A stretch of DNA of 64,000 nucleotides from Anaerolineae bacterium (GCA_022841825.1 JALHQT010000003.1:372001-436000); one strand, 5' to 3'. Positions 8,743 through 17,131 are shown, counted from the stretch's first letter. Notes: a model not told the origin generated them from the letters alone. A program made the numbers and translations.

Positions 8743-9486
8743 GTGGGAATGCTTAAGCAGAACGGAGTTCCGTTATACGTGCAGCTTGAGGAGATTTTCG
8801 CGGGACGCATCATGACGGGCGAATGGATAGTTGATCAAACCATCCCCAATGAACTCGCCTTATGCAAGGAATTTGATGTAAGCCGCGGTCCCGTTCGTCA
8901 GGCGCTCGATCAGCTTGTTCGTAGGGGGATGCTCCGTCGAAAGCAAGGTCGAGGCACCACAGTGTTGCCCCCAAAAATCGAGAATCAGTTGAGCGACTTC
9001 TACAGCTTTACGACGTTAATTGAACGCAATCATATGCGTCCAGGCAAAAGGTTGCTTGCTTTCGACACTATGTATGCGGATCGGCATGCCATGAAGCATC
9101 TCGCCCTCTCTGCTACCGCAGAAGTGTACAAGCTTCGTCGGCTTCGGCTTGCCGACGATGAGCCACTTGTCGTGGAGACGGTCTTTATTCCTGCAGAGAT
9201 TTGCCCTGAATTGACAGCAGAAGAGGTTGCCAGCAACTCGCTCTATCGGCTGCTCCGAGATCGATACAAGGTGAAACTCGTCCTCAGCAGACAATTCTTT
9301 GAGCCGACGGTTGCGAACGAGTTTGAGGCTCATATACTCGAGATTGAGAAAAATGCGCCGGTTCTCTTAATAGAGAACGTCGCATACTCCACGAGCAACA
9401 AACCAGTCGTCTTCAGCAAAGCCATTATGCGTGGAGATCGTGTCCGCTACGGCGTGGAACTGAAAGCACCGTTTGAACCCGGCTAA
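8743..9486 (+). CDS. GntR-family regulator with UTRA effector domain (HutC type)
   Basis: Protein of 247 aa starting at GTG, with an ATG two codons later. Residues about 10-75 are a winged helix-turn-helix with PLYVQLEEIFAGRIMTGEW, FDVSRGPVRQALDQLVRRGML and the wing KQGRGTTV. Residues about 85-240 match a UTRA ligand-binding domain (VYKLRRLRLADDEPLVVETVFIP). It most likely controls the divergent sugar importer and senses the sugar or its phosphate; this is inferred from position. The downstream E1 gene starts 120 bases later with its own ribosome site. Confidence 0.88.
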   Translation: MGMLKQNGVPLYVQLEEIFAGRIMTGEWIVDQTIPNELALCKEFDVSRGPVRQALDQLVRRGMLRRKQGRGTTVLPPKIENQLSDFYSFTTLIERNHMRPGKRLLAFDTMYADRHAMKHLALSATAEVYKLRRLRLADDEPLVVETVFIPAEICPELTAEEVASNSLYRLLRDRYKVKLVLSRQFFEPTVANEFEAHILEIEKNAPVLLIENVAYSTSNKPVVFSKAIMRGDRVRYGVELKAPFEPG

Positions 9487-9606
9487 TCAATGAGTCCATC
9501 TGTACAAGAGAACCAAGTGAAATTCATCGCCGATCATACTAGGGTAGGTCGAAGTTCCAAAGTTGCTCTGCCAATCGCCCTTCGAAGATTCCAGAAAGGC
9601 TACGAA

Positions 9607-12015
9607 ATGTCAGAAATTCAGATCAGGATGCCTGACCTGGCGACCACCGCCGACGAAATCAGGATTGTGCGTTGGCTGGTCGCGGTCGGCAGCGCTGTGA
9701 GGCTCGGCGAGCCGCTGCTCGAAATCGAAACGGATAAGGCGACGATGGAGATCGAAGCCGTCGCCGCCGGAACGCTGATGGCGATCCATGCCAATGCCGA
9801 CGACCTGGTCGCGGTCGGGCAGGTGATCGCCAGCATCGAGGGTGAAGCCGCCAGCGCAGCGCCCGCAGTTTCCGTGCCCGCTGCGACCGCGCCGCCTGCG
9901 CCCGTCATCGCCCATCCCGCGCCGCCCGCGCCTGCGCCCGCGCCGCCGCGCCCAGCACAGGCGAAAGTCAGCCTGAGCAACCGCATCCTGGTCGATGAAC
10001 ATCCCTATTCGCGCGATTTCCTGCTCTATCTCTACGAGAAGATGGTGACCTGCCGCCAGTTCGAGGATCGCGTCAAGCTGCTGTTCCTGGAAGGCACGAT
10101 GCCCGGCACGATCCACCAGAGCCAGGGGCAGGAGGCGACGGCGGTCGGCGTGTGCGCGGCGCTCAACGCCGACGACTACATCACCTCGACCCATCGCCCG
10201 CATTCGCACGCGCTGGCGAAAGGTCTGACGCCCGAAGAGATCATGCTGGAGCTGTTTGGCAAAGCGGATGGTTGCTGCAAGGGCAAGGGCGGCTCGATGC
10301 ACATCGGCAATATGGCGAAGGGCATGGTTCCTGCCATCGCCATCGTCGGCGGCGGCATCCCGCTGGCGACGGGGATGGGGCTGGCGTTCCGGATGCAGGA
10401 GGCGCAGCAGGTGGTCGCCTGCTTCTTCGGCGAGGGCGCGAGCAACGAGGGTGCGTTCCATGAAGGCGTCAATCTGGCGGCGATCTGGTCGCTGCCCGTC
10501 ATCTTCATCTGCGAGAACAACCTGTATGGCGCATCGACCGCCGTCTCGAAGACGACGCGCGTGCCGCGTATCTCGCAGCGCGCCGAGTCGTATGGCATAC
10601 GCGGCGAAACCGTCGATGGCAACAATGTGATCAAGGTCTACGAGGCGGTGCGGCGCGCGGCGGAGGAGTGCCGTCAGGGGCAGGGTCCCGTGCTGCTCGA
10701 ACTGCTGACGTATCGGCGGGTCGGGCATTCGCGGCGCGACCCGGCGCACTACCAGGATAAGGACGAGCAGACGTTCTGGTTCCGGCGCGACCCCATCGCG
10801 CTGCTGCGCCAGGACATCGTCCGCACGGAAGTGGCGGGCGAGGACGAACTCGACGCGATTGACGCGCGGGTGGCGGGCGTGATCGAAGCGTCTATCGCCG
10901 TAGCGCGCGCCGCGCCGGAGCCGACGCCGGATGACCTGACGACCGATGTGTTTGCGACGACCTTAGCCCCCAGCACAGGTACAGGCGGCGGTGGCAGTAC
11001 GAAGCATCAGAGCATTGTCGAGGCGCTGCGCGATGGCATCGTCGAAGAGATGGCGCGCGACGAAAGCATCTTCTGCATCGGCGAGGACATCGGCGTGCCG
11101 GGCGGCTTTGGCGGCGCGTTCACCGTCACGCTCGGACTTGAAGAGAAGTTCCGCGCGCGCATCCTCGACACGCCGATCTCGGAACTCGGCTTCTTCGGCG
11201 CGGCGGTTGGCGCGGCGATGATGGGCATGCGCCCGATTGCCGACGTGCAGTACAGCGATTTCCTGTATCTGGCGATGGATCAGATCGCCAACAACGCCGC
11301 CAAACTGCGCTACATGTCCGGCGGGACGATCAAGGTGCCGGTCGTCTTCCGCGCGCCGGTCGGGGCGACCGGGCGCGGTTCGCAGCACGCGCAGAACATG
11401 GAGCGTTTCTTCATCGGCATCCCCGGTCTGAAGGTCGTCGCGCCGTCGAACGCCTATGACGCCAAAGGGCTGCTCAAGGCGGCGCTGCGCGATGATGACC
11501 CGGTGCTGATGTTCGAGCACAAGCTGCTCTATGGCTCGAAGGGCACGCGCGCCGAGACAGGCACGACCGATGCCAGCAGCGAAGTGCCCGATGGCGATTA
11601 TGTCGTCCCCATCGGCACCGCCGCCGTGCGGCGCGAAGGCGATGACGTGACGGTGCTGGCGTGGCTGCTGATGCTGCACGAGTCGATGGCGGCGGCGTCC
11701 ATCGCGGCAGAGGCGGGCGTGAGTGCGGAGGTGATCGACGTGCGAAGCCTGGCACCCATCGACTGGGCGACGATTGGCGAGTCGGTGCGCAAGACCGGGC
11801 GGGTGATGATCGTCGAGGAGGGACCCAAGACAGGCGGCGTCGGCGCGGAGCTGGCGGCGGGCATCGTGGAACGCTTCGCGGACAGCCTGTGCGCGCCCGT
11901 CATGCGCGTGGCGTCGGCAGATGTGCCCGTGCCTTTCACGCCCATCCTGGAGAACCTCTATCGCCCGGATCGGAAGCGGATTGCGGCGGCAATGCGGGAG
12001 GTGGCCGGGGGGTAG
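9607..12015 (+). CDS. Single-chain lipoyl domain + 2-oxoacid dehydrogenase E1-alpha + E1-beta
   Basis: Protein of 802 aa with an unusual domain order. Residues 1-78 form a lipoyl domain with the modified Lys at K44 (ETDKATMEIEA). Residues 80-120 are a Pro/Ala-rich flexible linker. Residues 135-440 are E1-alpha, with the thiamine diphosphate/Mg motif GEGASNEGAFHEG ending in ENN (275-305). A GTGGGGST linker leads to E1-beta from about 466 (FCIGEDIGVPGGFGG, LDTPISELGFFGAAVG). E1 normally consists of separate subunits, and the lipoyl domain normally belongs to E2. The start at 9607 follows AGAAAGG. An in-frame start at 9490 would add 39 residues encoded by island-like DNA. The first 109 bp after codon 7 duplicate 3013-3121. 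Substrate could be pyruvate, acetoin or a branched-chain oxoacid. Confidence 0.88.
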   Translation: MSEIQIRMPDLATTADEIRIVRWLVAVGSAVRLGEPLLEIETDKATMEIEAVAAGTLMAIHANADDLVAVGQVIASIEGEAASAAPAVSVPAATAPPAPVIAHPAPPAPAPAPPRPAQAKVSLSNRILVDEHPYSRDFLLYLYEKMVTCRQFEDRVKLLFLEGTMPGTIHQSQGQEATAVGVCAALNADDYITSTHRPHSHALAKGLTPEEIMLELFGKADGCCKGKGGSMHIGNMAKGMVPAIAIVGGGIPLATGMGLAFRMQEAQQVVACFFGEGASNEGAFHEGVNLAAIWSLPVIFICENNLYGASTAVSKTTRVPRISQRAESYGIRGETVDGNNVIKVYEAVRRAAEECRQGQGPVLLELLTYRRVGHSRRDPAHYQDKDEQTFWFRRDPIALLRQDIVRTEVAGEDELDAIDARVAGVIEASIAVARAAPEPTPDDLTTDVFATTLAPSTGTGGGGSTKHQSIVEALRDGIVEEMARDESIFCIGEDIGVPGGFGGAFTVTLGLEEKFRARILDTPISELGFFGAAVGAAMMGMRPIADVQYSDFLYLAMDQIANNAAKLRYMSGGTIKVPVVFRAPVGATGRGSQHAQNMERFFIGIPGLKVVAPSNAYDAKGLLKAALRDDDPVLMFEHKLLYGSKGTRAETGTTDASSEVPDGDYVVPIGTAAVRREGDDVTVLAWLLMLHESMAAASIAAEAGVSAEVIDVRSLAPIDWATIGESVRKTGRVMIVEEGPKTGGVGAELAAGIVERFADSLCAPVMRVASADVPVPFTPILENLYRPDRKRIAAAMREVAGG
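9626..9734 (+). repeat. 109-bp direct repeat, right copy
   Basis: Exact copy of 3013-3121, here inside the intact lipoyl-E1 gene. Just upstream the DNA differs (MSEIQIR here, IAVEIR at the left copy) and is AT-rich like the island. Confidence 0.95.
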
Positions 12016-12025
12016 GTGCGCCAAA

Positions 12026-12335
12026 GCGCCGGATGCTCAAGCATCCGGCAACAAGGTGCCTAGTTAACGAGGCAATTTGCGGACGAAATCCATTTCCGAA
12101 TCCCGAAACCATTTTACCGACGCCATCAAAATGGTTCATGTAGCGAAGTCGGTTGAACCTCTATATGTTCGTTTCGGGTATGCAACGCCAACGGCTAATG
12201 CGCGTCGGCTATGTGGATTCAGGCGCACTGAAGGCGCTCTAGGCAACGGAGGTTTCCCACAGCACCTTGAGCGTGCTTGATGTTCGATAGCCGACCCGTT
12301 TTAACGGTCGGCGTCGCATGGCGACTCTTCAGCAT
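12026..12335. repeat. Chain of short palindromes in gene-free DNA
   Basis: No gene is visible here. The stretch holds several small hairpins in a row: CCGGATGCT/AGCATCCGG (12029-12048), GCCTAGTTAACGAGGC, an ACCATTTT/AAAATGGT pair around 12108-12135, and GCCGACC/GGTCGGC near 12290-12315. The 20-mer at 12032-12051 recurs exactly at 36455-36474. The first hairpin sits just after the E1 stop and may also act as a terminator, though no T-run follows. Confidence 0.6.
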
Positions 12336-12356
12336 TTCAACTGCATTAGACACTGT

Positions 12357-12620
12357 ATCGTCCTTGATCATATGGGTACAACAGAGCTTGCTGCGAACCT
12401 TTTCCGCAGTACGCAGGCGGAAGAAAAGCTGCGGCGCGATCAGGTGCAGGGCAAAGAGGAAGCGAATCAGGTGCATTATCAAGCGGGTGTGATTGTCCGA
12501 CGCGCAATTTCTGAGCTTGGTGGCACGATGCCGGAAGATCTGCCGACGGTCGAGAGCATCAAGAAGCTCGAACGCGCGGAGAAGAAGAAGTTGGGTACGG
12601 GCAAAGGGAAAAAGAGCTAG
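12357..12620 (+). pseudogene. dinD: DinD C-terminal remnant
   Basis: The last roughly 85 residues closely follow the C-terminus of DNA-damage-inducible protein D: VLDHMGTTELAANLFRSTQ, AEEKLRRDQVQGKEEANQVHY, ELGGTMPEDLPTVESIKKLE. Intact DinD is about 270 aa with an N-terminal Bro-N-like part. Nothing resembling it precedes residue VLD; that DNA is palindromic repeat sequence instead. The frame is open back to 12318, so a short peptide could be made, but a working DinD is unlikely. I read it as a decayed 3' fragment. Confidence 0.7.
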
Positions 12621-12660
12621 GCTGTCGACAAGACACCAGCCCAATTACCTCGGTTGAGCC

Positions 12661-13122
12661 TTAGCGTTCACCATAATCTATGCCCCTCTGGGTGTCGTTG
12701 ATTAATTGGGCTAGTCGTTTTGCTGCATGGTTAAGAGCGGTTCGGTTTCGCTCGTGGAAATGTCCCCACATTTGCATTTCCTTCTTGCCACCTGCGGCTG
12801 ACCGCTCATCCACAACAAAATTCCTGATTAGACGTTCGTTTGCAATTACTGACAAACGGTGGATTCTATGCACAGTTTTAGACTTGTTCGTCAAGTCTGG
12901 TAGTTGACGCCACTTCTCAATGGACTCATCTTTTTCATGCTTTAGTTCAAGGTCACCTTCTTCCGACAAGTCGCCAACTGATAGGCAAATCGCGATGGCT
13001 TCACCAATGATACGCGCGTGCTCCTGGCTATCTGCCGCATTCAGCTCTCCCGTGGTTGGATAACCAGGGTGTTTAGCCAACCATACTTCATAGTCGGCAA
13101 TACATTGCGTCAGTTTATCCAT
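12661..13122 (-). CDS. Hypothetical protein
   Basis: Unrecognised, 153 aa from the ATG at 13122 (a TTG at 13134 would add four residues). It is charged and mostly helical in appearance, with no signal peptide or membrane segment. The sequence runs MDKLTQCIADYEVWLAKHPG, then a region rich in His/Lys/Arg (KSKTVHRIHRLSVIANERLIRN) and HFHERNRTALNHAAKRLAQL. Codon use is more AT-rich than the surrounding genes and matches the adjoining dinD remnant, so the patch is probably acquired. A short membrane-protein reading frame lies just upstream on the same strand. Confidence 0.5.
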   Translation of the reverse strand: MDKLTQCIADYEVWLAKHPGYPTTGELNAADSQEHARIIGEAIAICLSVGDLSEEGDLELKHEKDESIEKWRQLPDLTNKSKTVHRIHRLSVIANERLIRNFVVDERSAAGGKKEMQMWGHFHERNRTALNHAAKRLAQLINDTQRGIDYGER

Positions 13123-13158
13123 TCTTGATGACAAATAGTCTTGGCGATTTTTGCGTCT

Positions 13159-13293
13159 CTACGCATCTACACTCAATCTAGTGGTCAGATATGCGCTTAA
13201 GATCGTTAGGATACCGCCAATCAATACACCTAATAGCCCAATTCCCGCTGCGTCCGTAACAAGTTGTCCTTTCACCGCAACGAACAATATCAG
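13159..13293 (-). CDS. Possible small single-span membrane protein
   Basis: About 44 residues ending in QLVTDAAGIGLLGVLIGGIL, TILSAYLTTRLSVDA: one clear membrane helix with a short tail. GGAGGAGG lies shortly upstream, but only non-ATG starts (CTG at 13293, TTG at 13287) are available, so the start is uncertain. It could be translated together with the unknown gene at 12661-13122. Function unknown; chance hydrophobicity cannot be excluded. Confidence 0.35.
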   Translation of the reverse strand: MILFVAVKGQLVTDAAGIGLLGVLIGGILTILSAYLTTRLSVDA

Positions 13294-13297
13294 ATTG

Positions 13298-14272
13298 TCA
13301 CACCTCCTCCAACTCAAACCCATGCTCCGCCAGATACGCCTCCGCCTGCGCGCGGGTGAAGACGCTGGTCGTCGTCCCGACCGCCAGCGTCGCCGATGCG
13401 CCCAGGACGCTGGCGTAGCGCAGCATCTCCGGCAGCGCCCACCCACTGCCAATGCCATAGAGCAGCCCCGCGGCGAACGCATCGCCGCCACCGGACGGAT
13501 CGACCGCGTCGACCGGGAAGGGCCGGGCGCGCCAGACCTGTTCGCCCTGCGCTGCCGTCAGCCCCTTGCTCCCCTGCGTGATGACCAGCGTGCGCGCGCC
13601 CCACGCTTGGAGCGCGGCGATCTGCTCGCGGACGCCGCTGTGCCCGGTCATGCGCGCCGCCTCGTCCTCATTCGGAATGAAGTAATCGACATGCGGCAAA
13701 ATCTTGCGCAAGCCGCTGAAGTCGCTCACGCTCTGCGGAGTGATCACGTCTACGACGGTCGTCACACCCTGTTCGCGGCAGAAGCGCAGCATATCCGCGA
13801 AGGCGTCCATCTCGATCCCCGGCAGCACGTATAAGCCGCCGAGATAAAAGATGTCGAGCGTCCGCAGCCAGTCGCGATCCATATGTGCGACGGTCAGCGC
13901 CGCGTTCGCGCCGAACAAATGCAGGAAACGGCGATCCTGTCCTTTGACGAGCAGCACCACCGTCTGCGAAGTCGGTAGGGAGTCATGATAGGCAATGCGG
14001 TCGCAGCTCACACCGCCCTTTTCCAGCAGGGAGACGACGACTTCGCCCGCCCAATCCCTGCCGATGCTGCCGACGACCTCGGCATGAATGCCCTGCCGCG
14101 CCAGGCTGATGGCGACGTTCGCCGCGCAGCCGCCGACCGTGACGGGCAGCGCGTCGATGGCGAGCAGTTCGCCCTCATGCGGCAGGCGGTCGAGCGGACC
14201 GCAGAACAGGTCGGCGACGAGGATGCCCGTGCTGCCGACCGTGAAGCCGTTGTTGTGACTCGTGTCCGTCAT
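13298..14272 (-). CDS. PfkB-family sugar kinase
   Basis: Protein of 324 aa with both ribokinase-family signatures: an N-terminal GG motif in VTVGGCAANVAISLARQG and the C-terminal catalytic DAVDPSGGGDAFAAGLLYG with its catalytic Asp. ATP-binding segments include VITQGSKGLTA. It phosphorylates a sugar or sugar phosphate. Its start overlaps the aldolase stop (ATGA), so the two are coupled and the kinase probably makes or follows the aldolase substrate. Ribokinase, fructokinase and tagatose-6-phosphate kinase are all possible. Confidence 0.85.
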   Translation of the reverse strand: MTDTSHNNGFTVGSTGILVADLFCGPLDRLPHEGELLAIDALPVTVGGCAANVAISLARQGIHAEVVGSIGRDWAGEVVVSLLEKGGVSCDRIAYHDSLPTSQTVVLLVKGQDRRFLHLFGANAALTVAHMDRDWLRTLDIFYLGGLYVLPGIEMDAFADMLRFCREQGVTTVVDVITPQSVSDFSGLRKILPHVDYFIPNEDEAARMTGHSGVREQIAALQAWGARTLVITQGSKGLTAAQGEQVWRARPFPVDAVDPSGGGDAFAAGLLYGIGSGWALPEMLRYASVLGASATLAVGTTTSVFTRAQAEAYLAEHGFELEEV

Positions 14273-15153
14273 GTTTTCGCCTGCCCCATGCTGCCCAGAA
14301 TCCGCATTTTGTCCAGCACCACATCACGCACCGCCAGACGCCCGGCAACCATAATATCGGACTGCCCACCCATCCCCAACAACTCATGCGGATTTGGCTC
14401 ACGGTTGTGCAGCGCCATGTGAACTGCCAGCAGGTACGTTTGCTTCATGACCGTGCCGAAGTTGACTTTGGCGACGCCCAGGCGGATCGCTTCCCGCAGC
14501 GAGTCGTCGTCGATTCCTGTGCCGCCATGCAGGACGAGCGGCACAGGGACTGCCTCGCGCAGCTCCGCGATGCGCGTCAGGTCCAGTGAGCGTCGCCCCT
14601 CCAGTAGCACATGCACATTGCCCGCGCTGATGGCGAGCAGGTCAATGCCCGTCTGCGCGACGAATTCCGCCGCAGACTGCGGGTCGGTCACATCGCCCGG
14701 AATATCCGCGCCGAAGGGCAGTGTGCCGAGTTCGGCTTCGACGGCGACCGCGTGCTCATGGGCATAGGCGGTGATGGCGGCGGTGCGGCGGGCATAATTC
14801 GCCGGCGGCTCTCCCTCGTCGGGCACGGGCATGACGATGTTGAAGCCTGCCGTCACCGCGCGGCGCACCCATTCGTCGTGCGGGCACTCGTTGAAGATCA
14901 ATGCGCAGGGGATTGCCGCGCTCTCCGCCGCCGCACGCCCTAACGCGCCATACCACGCCAGCCGCTCCGGAGCAACGCGGTGTTCGCCGCTCATGAATTC
15001 GCCATTGAAGCCGATGATGACTGGAGACTGCGCCGCTTCCGCCGCGTCGATCACGCCGAGCAGCGACTCGAAGTTCCAGCTTTCGAAATAGCCGACCGCA
15101 TAGCCCTGTTCGAGGGCGGGGCGCGTCAGTTCGTGTACAGGGACAAGCGGCAT
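14269..15153 (-). CDS. Class II fructose/tagatose-bisphosphate aldolase-like protein
   Basis: Protein of 294 aa with the class II aldolase fold: MPLVPVHELTRPALEQGYAVGYFESWNFESLLGVIDAAE, the metal-ligand segment AVEAELGTLPFG, and the phosphate-binding end VPLVLHGGTGIDDDSLREAIRLGVAKVNFGT. It should split a ketose (bis)phosphate into two trioses or run the reverse. The start at 15153 matches the family N-terminus; an upstream Met at 15219 adds unrelated residues. It overlaps the PfkB kinase downstream and follows the epimerase gene closely. Confidence 0.83.
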   Translation of the reverse strand: MPLVPVHELTRPALEQGYAVGYFESWNFESLLGVIDAAEAAQSPVIIGFNGEFMSGEHRVAPERLAWYGALGRAAAESAAIPCALIFNECPHDEWVRRAVTAGFNIVMPVPDEGEPPANYARRTAAITAYAHEHAVAVEAELGTLPFGADIPGDVTDPQSAAEFVAQTGIDLLAISAGNVHVLLEGRRSLDLTRIAELREAVPVPLVLHGGTGIDDDSLREAIRLGVAKVNFGTVMKQTYLLAVHMALHNREPNPHELLGMGGQSDIMVAGRLAVRDVVLDKMRILGSMGQAKT

Positions 15154-15187
15154 ACCACTATTCCTTCGCTTTCTGGTTTGTTCTAGA

Positions 15188-15871
15188 TCACAAGCCGTGC
15201 AGCCAATTGAACGTCTCATTCAGGTCGCTGCTGCCAAAGATCAACGATCCAGGCACGACCGCATCGACCCCCGCAGCGCGCATCGCCGGGATGGTGTGCC
15301 GGCGATTGCCGCCGTCGTTGGCGATCTTGATGCGGTCAGTCAGCGCGCGCGCGGTCAGCATTTCGCGCATCGTCGTGATGCGTCCTAACTGGGAAGGATC
15401 GAGATCGATCCCTTTGATCCCCAGCTTCGTCCCCATCAGCGTGACGAGGATGATGTCATCCAGCCAGGGCAGGACGGCATCCAGGGGCGTTTCCAACTGT
15501 ATCGCCAACCCGGCGTGGACACCCAGGGCGCGCAGCCGTTCGAAACAGGGCGCGATATGCGCACCGTTTTCCGCGTGAAGGGTGATCAGGTTCGCGCCCG
15601 CTGCCGCGAAATCGTCGATCAGCGTCAGCGGATTTTCGACCATCAGGTGAACATGGATGGGCTTGGGCGTGAACGGGCGCAGCGCGGCGACCAGGTCGGG
15701 GAAAAAGAGCAGCCCCGGCGCGAAATGCGCATCGGTCACGTCAATATGATAGAGATCGACATAGTTTTCGACCCGCGCCATGTCCTCGCGCAGGCTGTGC
15801 AGCCGCGCTGACCAGAGCGAACCATCGACCAGCAGGCGGTGTGTCGGCAGTGTATCCCAGAAGTGACTCAT
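15188..15871 (-). CDS. rpe: Ribulose-phosphate 3-epimerase family protein
   Basis: TIM-barrel protein of 227 aa with the Rpe layout: LWSARLHSLREDM near the N-terminus, YHIDVTDAHFAPGLLFFPDLVAALR (metal His/Asp), IHVHLMVENP, TLHAEN, and IKIANDGGNRRHTIPAMRAAGVDAVVPGSLIFG. It interconverts pentulose or hexulose phosphates at C3. It is the first gene of a three-gene leftward unit with aldolase and kinase, so an allulose- or similar hexulose-phosphate epimerase is as likely as the housekeeping pentose-phosphate enzyme. Confidence 0.82.
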   Translation of the reverse strand: MSHFWDTLPTHRLLVDGSLWSARLHSLREDMARVENYVDLYHIDVTDAHFAPGLLFFPDLVAALRPFTPKPIHVHLMVENPLTLIDDFAAAGANLITLHAENGAHIAPCFERLRALGVHAGLAIQLETPLDAVLPWLDDIILVTLMGTKLGIKGIDLDPSQLGRITTMREMLTARALTDRIKIANDGGNRRHTIPAMRAAGVDAVVPGSLIFGSSDLNETFNWLHGL

Positions 15872-16105
15872 CGACGGGTTTCCGTTGCAGGGCAGCAGTT
15901 TCGCTTTCAGATCGTAAATCGTCAGCGAAACCGTCGCTCCAGCCTGAATTCAGCGCAATGACCATAAGCCAGATCATAAGCGATGCGTCGCAAATTTCCA
16001 ACGTCACAGAGAGTTTGTGCAAGTCTTAACAAAACGAGCTATCTTCATCCTCCATCAGCATCCGCAACTTTGCGATGCGCCTCATTTCCTCACTAGGAGG
16101 TTCAC
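15872..16105. other. Divergent intergenic region
   Basis: Separates the leftward sugar-phosphate unit from the rightward phosphonate importer and must hold both promoters. I see no convincing promoter box, riboswitch or operator, only the strong AGGAGG ribosome site ahead of phnD. Confidence 0.4.
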
Positions 16106-17131
16106 ATGGGTAATCGACTCACACTTTTGCTGCTCGTCATCGCCGCTGCGCTGATGACGGTTGGCTTTGCTGTCGCCCAGGAAGGTGAATTGGGCAGCGA
16201 GTCTAATCCGATTCAGGTCTATTTTGTCCCCTCGGTCGAAGCTCAGACCATCACGACCGGTGGTGAAGTCATGGCAGCGGCGCTGGCGGAAGCGACGGGA
16301 TTGAACTTTGAGGTCTTTGTCCCCACGTCGTACGCGGCGACGGTCGAAGCGATGTGCGCTGCTCCCGCCAGCTCTATGGGCTTCATCCCCGCCGCTGGCT
16401 ACGTCATCGCCAACAACCGCTGCGGTGTGCAGGTCGAGGCGGCTGCGGTGCGTCGCGGTTGGAACGTCTACTGGGCTGCGTACATCGTTCGCCGTGACAG
16501 TGACATCTATACCTATGGTGATCTCGCCGGGCGGAGCTGGGCGTACCCCGATGCCGGTTCAACCTCCGGCTTCATTGTCCCGTCGGTCGAACTGCAAGCA
16601 GCGGGCATCGAACCGGGTGAGCGTGTCGAGGCGGGTGGTCATAACCAGGTCGTCCAGGCAGTGTACAGCGGCGAAGTGGAGTTTGGCACGACGTTCTTTA
16701 GCCCACCGCTCGTCCCCGGTGCAGCCTGGCGCGTTGGTGACCCCGCGGAACCCTATGACCTGACGGTCGATGAGTCGCGCCTTGCCGAAGATGGCAATCT
16801 GTTCGTCGGCGACATCCGCATCCTCGATGCGCGCGCCAACATTCGCGAGACCGCGCCTGATGTCATCGACCAGGTGCGAATCCTGCGCCTGAGCGCGCCC
16901 ATCCCGAACGACACCCTGAGCTTTGGTCCGGAATTCTCGGAAGAACTGAAGGCGCAGATCATGGATGCGTTGTATGCCTTCGCGGAGACCGAGGCGTGGG
17001 GGCAGTCGATCGGCAGCGAAGACTTCTACGGTTGGAGCGGTCTCGCGCCGATTGAGAACGAAGGCTATGACCCCGTTCGCCTTCAGTTCGAAATCCTCGG
17101 TCTGACCGAAAGCGACATCTTCGGCGGTTAG
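16106..17131 (+). CDS. phnD: Phosphonate/phosphate ABC transporter substrate-binding protein
   Basis: Secreted protein of 341 aa with signal peptide MGNRLTLLLLVIAAALMTVGFAVAQ. PhnD-family features follow: IQVYFVPSVEAQTITTGGEVMAAALAEATG, YAATVEAMCAAPASSMGFIPAAGYV, LAGRSWAYPDAGSTSGFIVPSVEL and GGHNQVVQAVYSGEVEFGTTF. It binds phosphonate, phosphite or phosphate outside the cell and passes it to PhnE. The start is fixed by AGGAGGT at ideal spacing. No C-P lyase genes are in the window, so the ligand may well be phosphate or phosphite. Confidence 0.87.
   Translation: MGNRLTLLLLVIAAALMTVGFAVAQEGELGSESNPIQVYFVPSVEAQTITTGGEVMAAALAEATGLNFEVFVPTSYAATVEAMCAAPASSMGFIPAAGYVIANNRCGVQVEAAAVRRGWNVYWAAYIVRRDSDIYTYGDLAGRSWAYPDAGSTSGFIVPSVELQAAGIEPGERVEAGGHNQVVQAVYSGEVEFGTTFFSPPLVPGAAWRVGDPAEPYDLTVDESRLAEDGNLFVGDIRILDARANIRETAPDVIDQVRILRLSAPIPNDTLSFGPEFSEELKAQIMDALYAFAETEAWGQSIGSEDFYGWSGLAPIENEGYDPVRLQFEILGLTESDIFGG

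Noticed and set aside
3013-9734. The 109-bp repeats as transposon ends
   Set aside because: They are direct, not inverted, code for protein in frame, and enclose no transposase. A duplication linked to insertion fits better.
9610-10749. Leftward open frame opposite the lipoyl-E1 gene
   Set aside because: Product composition (Arg, His, Asp) is typical of an antisense shadow, and the plus strand is clearly coding.
10951-11000. GTGGGGST linker that looks like a man-made Gly-Ser linker joining E1-alpha and E1-beta
   Set aside because: Codons and flanking sequence match the native gene, and no vector sequence is present. Natural Gly-rich linkers occur in E1 fusions.
15872-16105. Possible riboswitch ahead of phnD
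   Set aside because: No conserved aptamer motif or clear expression-platform hairpin could be found by eye.
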